Below, one piece after another: positions 36,801-41,206 of a DNA stretch of 41,206 nt (position 1 is the stretch's first letter; every line of letters begins with the position of its first letter). The position numbers were made by a program, and so were the translations under genes. Source of the DNA: Gammaproteobacteria bacterium (GTDB lineage: Bacteria > Pseudomonadota > Gammaproteobacteria > GRL18); the NCBI GenBank assembly GCA_027012135.1, contig JALUZF010000035.1, positions 1 to 41,206 of the forward strand. The letters are read 5' to 3'. The notes under the pieces are model-generated. The model was given only the letters and a program-made list of their open reading frames with translations. It was not told where the DNA came from and ran no database searches.

Positions 36801-39800
36801 ATGGTTCCGGAATTGACAAGTGTCAGGACCTCCTGCAGGATCGCGGTTAGCTGATTCTCCTGATTCACCTGGTTAAAAGCAGTTTCATCACCCAATAGCT
36901 TTTCAATCAGTGGACGTAGATCGTCTGCAGAGACGGTTGTGCCGGGGCCTGGGCCAAGAATCTCAAGGGCTTGCCTGATGGTTAATCCAGGCTTGGCCAG
37001 TGTATCCAAAGGCTGCAAAGCTTTTTTCAGTGATGCCAGTGCTTCCTGCACCCATTCATCTGTCGGCGCAATTGTCTGAATCGGGAAAGGAATAGTCTGC
37101 CGCAGCACATAATCCAACTCGGCGATGGAGAAATCAGACTGTTTAAATGTCTCGACACGTTCGGTAAATCTCAGTGTTTGTAGCGTTTTGTCCAGCCCAC
37201 CATCCTTTTGAAAGGGGTCGAAGCCGATCAAATCGATCGCCATCAGATAGTCGGCAACAGAAAGGTTCAGGGCACGAGATAGCGATGCATGCCGAAACAG
37301 TATCGAGAGATTAACAAGGTTTAACTGGCGATCCGTGGGCTCGATCATACTGAGGACCAAACGGTTTATTTCGTCCAGTGGCATGTTTACTGCGCGGCTA
37401 ATCGCATCCAGATGCTCGACCAGTGGCTGAGTGGCATCAGCTAGTTCGCTGCCTGTTGCATCAAGCAGAAACGCATCGAACTGAGGTTCTCCTTTACGTC
37501 CGGTAAGAAACAGATTTTCATAGAGAGAATAGCTGGCAGGCAAATTCGGATCGCCATAGTTGGCGGTATCGATATCCGACCACCAGGTCAGTATTTCTAT
37601 CAAGGGAAGTGAGTATCTATCCCGCAAACGCTGCAAATGAGACAAACGTAACAAAAAGTCCTCATCCAGTGCGGGACGGCCCTGGCTGATGCTGAGTGAG
37701 AGGCTGGCCAGAGCCTGATCCAGTTCCTGTAATGACCAATCCAGCAACCGCTGCAGACGTAAAAAACGGTGCAAAAATTCCAGATCCTGAGCATTCAATT
37801 GGTCAATGCTTATCTTCCTGGGATCGCAATCGCCAGGGTCTTCAAACTTGAGCGTGAGCTTACCGCTGGGATTAAATGATTTCAGCGTCAACAACCGCAA
37901 CAGATCCTTGTAGCTTAATTGACTGCGTTCCAGAAAGGTGTCGACGACCCGTAATGGAAGCCACCAGTTTCTACTCCCCATCGAATACCCCCACATCTCT
38001 GAAGCCAGCCGAGCAGGCACTAACGGCTTGCCACTGATCAGGGTCCACTCGAACTCGCTCAGACCAAGTATCGCCGCGGCTATTGTTGTGCTCCGCCAGC
38101 GATCAATTTCGGTCAGGTCATGGGGATTATTGCCCTGACTGAAAGGGAAAAATGCTTCCAGCAATTCCACCCGGCTGGCGCCCAACTTTTCCAGATAAAT
38201 AGCTGCCTCTTCTTTGTAGAGGTCAAACGGGAAATCAAATGGAAAAACGGCGCTGGCCAACTCACCATAAGCTTCCGGAATGAAATGTTCTGGCTGCGCA
38301 GCCAGTTGGCTGGCGCCAAGTGAAGTTTGGGGTACGCCATTACTTCGCGGTTTCACCGCATTTTCCAGTACCTCCAGTACCAGATCGACATAAGGAACCG
38401 GTGTTTCAGCATTGGTACACGATAACTTGATATCGAGGATGTCGGGACGTCGAGGCTTGTCAGCTAGCAGTTGATTATTTCGATCACAGAATGAACGGGT
38501 TTTAAGTGCTTCCAATCCATTTTTCGGGCTCTCGCCAGCAGGTAACCGATTGGCGGTGGGCTGGATTTCCGTCTCCAGAAAAGCCAGCAAATCCGTCAGA
38601 TAAGCAGCCGGGCTATATACCGACTCGCAAGGGTTACAAACGCAGCCATCCAGCGATCCAAACAGGCTTGAGAAGTTAGGCACACCCTGCAAGGACTCGG
38701 GGCAATCCTCACTGGAAACAGAAACAGGCCGGGGGGAGGTATTGATAAGCGGACTAAAGCGGGCATAAATCCCCAACGCCTTGGCAGCATTCGCCTCGGC
38801 CTGGGCATAGATAGCCTTCGCCACGCTCCGCCCTATTCCCTCATCCTGACCGTAGTTATCTATAAAACGTTCGCGCCCCTGACTCAAAATGGCGGTCGAT
38901 GAGTCCAGCCTGTCTTCCAGCAAGCGTGAAACGACCGTTGGATCTGCACGTAGTCGGTATACCCGTTGAACCCGTTTCAACTCCGCACGAACGGCTAGCT
39001 CTTCGGCCTCGTTCTGAATACCAAGCGCCTCCTTATGTTGACATACATAAGCATCGATTCTCGCTGTAGCCAGATCAAAACCGGCATCCGCTTCCAGTAT
39101 GCGTGGCAATACGCGAGCCGCTCGACCCTCCCCCAGAACGGGATGGCGTGATAAAGCATAGGTTACCGCAACATCGGGATAGGCCTTGACGACATGCTTG
39201 TATAACCGTTGGGCAAAAAAAGCGCGGCGCTCCTCGACGGTTTCTCCCGGGACATCTGCAGGTAAATCACTGCCATCTGCCTGCACAGTCCGGTCCACCA
39301 GTTCCCGCCAGGTCTCGGGGCCATACTGCCTCGCCAGGTCGCGCAGAGTCTGTACGTTTTCGTCCTGCTGCAGCGCCATTACAGTAGGTAAGTGGTCATC
39401 AGCCAGTTCAGCCACGCGCACGGCAAATTCAACCCTGGTGAGGGTTCCGACATCCAGCCCGGTTTTTTCTGCCAGACTGCTCCATATGCCCGGATTTTGC
39501 GGATCCATATTTCTTAGCGCCTCAGCCAGCACTGCTTGGACATCGGTTTTAATATCAGCACCTTGCAACAGCTGTCGAAGTTTGCTTCTCCGCCCGGCAA
39601 GCGGCTTGTCCAGCATGTGCTCGGTTCTGAGTCCATTGAAACGATGCCAAAGCCCCACCATTTTTTCCCCGCCAGGTATAACTACAACGCCGGTCTCGCA
39701 GGCATCAGCGAACGCCTTGCGCACCCGAATCTCGGGCAAATCGAGGAGCTTGTCCAGCGCTTCCGGCAATCCCTGGTGCAACAAGGCGTAATGGAACCAG

Positions 39801-40591
39801 TCAGGCAACTGGCTCTGTTCAGCCAGTTTGGCGGCGGCAACGAAGCATTCCAGCTGTTTGGGTTCAATCTGAAGGCTCTTTTGCAGAAAGGTCAATTCCC
39901 GACCATTGATATCCTTAATTGCAGTGTCTTCCAGAGCAGGCGTAATTCGGGCGCTTAACCGCTCCCACTCACTCAGACCCGCATCCTCATCTACCTTGAG
40001 GTTAACCGTGGCTTGCGGCCGGCTGTTATAATGAACGTCAGATGTGTGCAGGATTTCACCTTTCGCGCCAACCACTTCAATCACGAGATTGGCGCTGCCC
40101 CGTTTGGGATCCAACAGCTTGTCCTGGTCATAACGAATGGAGTAACGGCCATCTGCTGTGGTTTTCACCTCGCCAAGGAGTTGACGGCGGCGCAGCCCCT
40201 GATCGAAGGCGCGAACCACGATCTCGGCAAGAGGATCCCCCTCCAATTGGCGCACCACGCCGGTGACGCTATAGAACTTTGATTGAGCATTCTGATCCCG
40301 CCTGCCCTGTTTATGCAACAACTCGTTCAATGCCCTGGCTGTCGCTTCATCCACTTCTCCATCTGGTTCCAGCCGATATTCTTTCTGGAATATGCTTACC
40401 AGCCTGGCGGTGGTGCGGCCAAAGTAATGCTTCTCCAGCTCTGGCTTGAGAGCCGCAGTAAGTTTGCGCCGGGTGCTCTCATTAACGCGAAGCAGGAGGC
40501 CCCGTACGAGCAGAAGTTGTAGAACATCCTGCAGATTGGTGACTTTTTGCCCCCGCATCTTCTGCTTCAATGGGAAAATAATTGTTTTCAT
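30818..40591 (-). CDS. Giant Tc toxin A-type (TcA) protein with peptidoglycan-binding-like N-terminus
   Basis: TcA subunits form large bell-shaped pentamers that bind cells and inject a TcB-TcC cocoon payload. At 3257 residues this is longer than Photorhabdus TcdA1 (2516). In order: a PG_binding_1-like repeat (about 8-95); a transthyretin-like beta domain (about 106-185); a long helical shell region. VRP1-like SVYSPAAYLTDLLAFLE lies near 660. The neuraminidase-like region starts near 1590 and includes YYRELVMTKGNWTAWERVDV near 1733. SEAQHWFHYIFNPTD lies near 2275. The pore-forming coiled-coil stretch spans about 2580-2870, and the TcB-binding C-terminal domain follows from about 2875. GAGGAA stands seven bases before the ATG. 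There is no signal peptide. No TcB/TcC gene is in view, and an IS66 remnant follows the stop. Confidence 0.88.
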   Translation of the reverse strand: MKTIIFPLKQKMRGQKVTNLQDVLQLLLVRGLLLRVNESTRRKLTAALKPELEKHYFGRTTARLVSIFQKEYRLEPDGEVDEATARALNELLHKQGRRDQNAQSKFYSVTGVVRQLEGDPLAEIVVRAFDQGLRRRQLLGEVKTTADGRYSIRYDQDKLLDPKRGSANLVIEVVGAKGEILHTSDVHYNSRPQATVNLKVDEDAGLSEWERLSARITPALEDTAIKDINGRELTFLQKSLQIEPKQLECFVAAAKLAEQSQLPDWFHYALLHQGLPEALDKLLDLPEIRVRKAFADACETGVVVIPGGEKMVGLWHRFNGLRTEHMLDKPLAGRRSKLRQLLQGADIKTDVQAVLAEALRNMDPQNPGIWSSLAEKTGLDVGTLTRVEFAVRVAELADDHLPTVMALQQDENVQTLRDLARQYGPETWRELVDRTVQADGSDLPADVPGETVEERRAFFAQRLYKHVVKAYPDVAVTYALSRHPVLGEGRAARVLPRILEADAGFDLATARIDAYVCQHKEALGIQNEAEELAVRAELKRVQRVYRLRADPTVVSRLLEDRLDSSTAILSQGRERFIDNYGQDEGIGRSVAKAIYAQAEANAAKALGIYARFSPLINTSPRPVSVSSEDCPESLQGVPNFSSLFGSLDGCVCNPCESVYSPAAYLTDLLAFLETEIQPTANRLPAGESPKNGLEALKTRSFCDRNNQLLADKPRRPDILDIKLSCTNAETPVPYVDLVLEVLENAVKPRSNGVPQTSLGASQLAAQPEHFIPEAYGELASAVFPFDFPFDLYKEEAAIYLEKLGASRVELLEAFFPFSQGNNPHDLTEIDRWRSTTIAAAILGLSEFEWTLISGKPLVPARLASEMWGYSMGSRNWWLPLRVVDTFLERSQLSYKDLLRLLTLKSFNPSGKLTLKFEDPGDCDPRKISIDQLNAQDLEFLHRFLRLQRLLDWSLQELDQALASLSLSISQGRPALDEDFLLRLSHLQRLRDRYSLPLIEILTWWSDIDTANYGDPNLPASYSLYENLFLTGRKGEPQFDAFLLDATGSELADATQPLVEHLDAISRAVNMPLDEINRLVLSMIEPTDRQLNLVNLSILFRHASLSRALNLSVADYLMAIDLIGFDPFQKDGGLDKTLQTLRFTERVETFKQSDFSIAELDYVLRQTIPFPIQTIAPTDEWVQEALASLKKALQPLDTLAKPGLTIRQALEILGPGPGTTVSADDLRPLIEKLLGDETAFNQVNQENQLTAILQEVLTLVNSGTIDQASIYSKLTAVEEMIEAALRQVLSIGLGEVLRLPSETCMTLLQQIPVPSDATEMAGTLLLNAFKFPAAESDADTLIPDQTSLGELLIRLHKAALIISKLQITSQQLSQLMDKSSDTGWLNLTDLPVREGDIAVSFDRWIRLVKLFSFRDVLQPDQQDHLFDLFTIADEYSPGVAPFATEERRNYTAKLAEFTGWNKAEIMALVGKFDIGAISHGGGGILQARFPAHFGDERLPNRILVVVNLLKRLGVTTYQAHGWVTKSLNHFQQSRQVEQIKNSLQMRFDDGWSAIAKQLRDPLRERQREVLVAYLMHHWRLEREDDLFDHFLLDVEISPCMMTSRLIQATASVQLFVQRVLMGLEPGLYLIDEGAEQWEWMKNYRVWEANRKIFLYPENWIEPELRDDKTPFFKELENELMQADINNETAETAILHYLEKLNEVARLQVCGQYYEEDASILHVFARTRDVPHQYYYRELVMTKGNWTAWERVDVDIKSDHLIPVVYNRRVYLFWPIFSSRDEAPFTNITQQLMQVFSKILQLQTQLGTLVQGIFQGMGVAVIAGLTNGIIQLLEGLEAPGIDFTSIQNKVRKIRKDLLEVVGITESWIPDNQVEKEKFDDTTKVVEQLDLSDLGEVTDILQQTGDLLNSFEETLIKLLPAKLLEVQLAWSEYRNDSWSAKKTSSGVVSFRDVVSTFFESLPQLPGLGSEGVKRLFSFWGEINQHNQLIVHCNVALPASLFDSGNSMSAWLSEPVEIGYFRLNSCLGTLESFDTSENLGISDLVKQVVSQAAQQTDDMLQSLKDDRQLSQRGEPITPDDDPDRPSELRNDLDLLQLPKHYIPQLINGNEDIYRILRRHQYADDLYKQRTMFFYQNVSHTFFCRFFPKPPPENNPGSGRVGDPHFFYFVPFYHPYTCAFLENIQRFGIPGLYDVRFRNNGNILEPDGVGQPLQLVLKDDELFAREYYPVGNVYNPPDGDRTLRPVQEINFSIMGAYSQYNWELFFHIPLLIASRLNTNQKFSEAQHWFHYIFNPTDASRSAVPTKYWRTRPFVETAAEDYPRQEIEQLLQILSSEAESPGLQEIERAVQLWRSDAFNPHLVARTRTIALQKAVVMKYIDNLIAWGDSLFRRETREAINEAAQLYVLAAKLLGPRPRRLPGVARRNDYSFNELVEEQPLDAFSNSLVEIENYLPAQSAEWSDGDIPAIETHLGHLDRASLAQVGNSWRLLVKSRSMQNIFLKKSHPEKTEAQYFCVPPNDKLYEKWDITADRLFKIRHCQNISGQKLQLPLLSPPINPAILVRARAAGVGIDSVLGQLAASLPHYRFGVMAQKATELCGEVRSLGDALLSALEKRDGEALTLLRNTQEFQLLEAIEKTKEKQIEEAEEVLAGLKCLHQSAMLKRNYYQQLLDEFMNPEEVVNTTLNATSLMLKAGQFGLSWGASAASLIPNIKGGFVTTLGITTGGDNIKGSVENAVAAIGQMASIVSSTGSMVSTMGGYRRRADDWQFQIQQTEKELCDLETKVAAAEVRLEITKEDLNNHKLQIKNNRDSNEFMQKKFTNKELYDWMVSQISTLYFQSYQLAYDMAKKAERAFAFELGVENPGIIQYGYWDSLHKGLLAGDHLHHDIKRMEVAYLDRNKREYEITKNISLASLHPEGVLALQETGECFVDLPEAIFDLDHPGHYMRRIKAVSITIPCITGPYVSVPCKLTLLANRTRIDPQTTPQYSSTGSDDLRFQFNPGGIRSVVTSNGQNDPGAFEFNLYDDRYLPFEGAGVISSWRLQLPGTFRSFDYRTISDVILHIRFTARDGESILKDAVLATLEDTLRDIEVNDHAGLVQGFSSRNEFPDAWQTFAYMPDGQTGNPVLSMPVTKDHFPALIAGRSVKVTRLLVVMVLAKGVTYDDSDNMKLKLTPPNGVAQEFKLEIQNNRVGGLPMAEVTLSEPVPVVEFNSNESIPVPWEYELTHISANLAHTEYLNDIEISRIDTTKVIDMAVLYAYTV

Positions 40592-40828
40592 TGTTTGTTC
40601 CTCTGTTTCGGCTTGGATGTGAGGGTCATTTCCTAAGTAGCAATTGTGTCAGTCCATCAACTCATTGAATTAACTACCTGTTTTCATGCTTCCATCATCT
40701 TTTATACATCGAAGGTGCTATTCAAGACATTAATTCGCCAAGCAACCATGGTGAAAAAGCCAGAGCATTGTAAATATGGCGAAAATTTAAGCCGTTGGAA
40801 TAGTTGGACTAATTTTAAAAGACAAATC
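40592..40828. other. Gap upstream of the giant toxin gene
   Basis: This 237-base A/T-rich stretch should hold the toxin gene's promoter. On the minus strand a TATAAA-like -10 occurs in GATGTATAAAAG, but no good -35 is at the right spacing. No repeat, terminator hairpin or RNA gene was recognised. A plus-strand reading frame here has no ribosome site or recognisable product. Confidence 0.35.
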
Positions 40829-41206
40829 CTAAAACCCCATCCAACTCGGAGCATTATTATGGACCCATTGTTCTAGCTTTTGCTCTGGATCGATAACATC
40901 TTTTGCAACCCACCCAACATCTTCTACTAATAAGGCCGCATCTGCAGTTTGGCTAACGAACGGTATTTCTGAAGCTCCAATAGCTTCTAATCCAGCCCTA
41001 CGAAAATTTCCTTGCACCAATTCATCGGTAACAGCATACACTCCTCCAGCAGTTCCAAGACCGGGCACTAGTCTACCCCCTCTTTTTGCGGCGACCTCAA
41101 CGATGTCAGACAAGCCTTTTCTTGCTACTGAGGCTGGGACAGGAACAGAAGCTGGTACTTTAACCTTTGTATTCAGCTTTGGTACGGGATCGAGTACTTT
41201 TCCCGT
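40829..41206 (-). CDS. 3' end of a gene, possibly a polymorphic toxin or effector
   Basis: The frame is open from the window edge to TAA/TGA-type stop at 40829, so at least 125 residues of C-terminus are seen; the start lies outside. A linker rich in Val/Pro/Ala (KVKVPASVPVPASVA) leads to a glycine- and alanine-rich stretch (GGRLVPGLGTAGGVYAVTDE, then AGLEAIGASEIPF). That stretch resembles membrane-associated segments found near the ends of secreted polymorphic toxins. The tail is WVHNNAPSWMGF. It lies on the toxin gene's strand, 237 bases upstream. An Rhs/TcC-type or VgrG-linked effector is possible but not shown. Confidence 0.5.
   Translation of the reverse strand, partial: TGKVLDPVPKLNTKVKVPASVPVPASVARKGLSDIVEVAAKRGGRLVPGLGTAGGVYAVTDELVQGNFRRAGLEAIGASEIPFVSQTADAALLVEDVGWVAKDVIDPEQKLEQWVHNNAPSWMGF

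Noticed and set aside
40646..40876. 76-codon plus-strand frame before the right-edge gene
   Set aside because: It overlaps the opposite-strand gene end and has no ribosome site or recognisable product.

Overview
The window reads as part of a gammaproteobacterial chromosome (GC in the mid-40s by eye). Many products match Escherichia coli proteins closely in length and catalytic residues: PtsP and RppH as neighbours, FabB, SbcB, RluA, TatD, MltF, FklB and TadA. Two multihaem cytochromes, several large sensor kinases and a degenerate GGDEF protein suggest a respiratorily versatile, environmentally responsive bacterium. The genus cannot be named from this window.

Layout. At 1-213 a strong minus-strand promoter with an rRNA-like look points out of the window. 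At 214-3098 lie ptsP and rppH (minus), with a HAD phosphatase divergent at 3314. At 4118-8840 an orphan sensor kinase converges on a response regulator with an anti-sigma-type ATPase domain, which overlaps fabB. The gap 8841-9380 holds a highly folded 160-bp inverted-repeat element. At 9381-14600 a vWA membrane protein, a partner with repeated DPWAAALAEQ motifs, sbcB and rluA run together. At 14791-18487 a near-consensus sigma-54 promoter precedes an octahaem hydroxylamine-oxidoreductase-like cytochrome and a nonahaem c / membrane b fusion resembling Geobacter CbcL. This looks like a regulated electron-transfer module for a nitrogen compound.

At 18558-22052 tatD, a hybrid histidine kinase and a DUF2892-like membrane protein form a minus-strand operon. 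At 22186-26176 follow a small membrane protein, mltF, the degenerate GGDEF protein and fklB; tadA converges at 26225. At 26853-29829 a compact minus-strand operon encodes a 2-aminoethylphosphonate-type aminotransferase, a CDP-alcohol phosphotransferase and a LicC/PntC-type cytidylyltransferase. Together these fit the late steps of phosphonolipid synthesis. It ends in a fragment of an unrelated winged-helix protein.

From about 30 kb the window looks like accessory DNA: an unrecognised small gene, a 302-bp internally deleted IS66-type element with both ends kept, a 3257-residue Tc-toxin A-type protein with extra N-terminal domains, and the 3' end of a likely secreted or polymorphic-toxin gene at the right edge. 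No tRNA, rRNA or CRISPR array was recognised inside the window.
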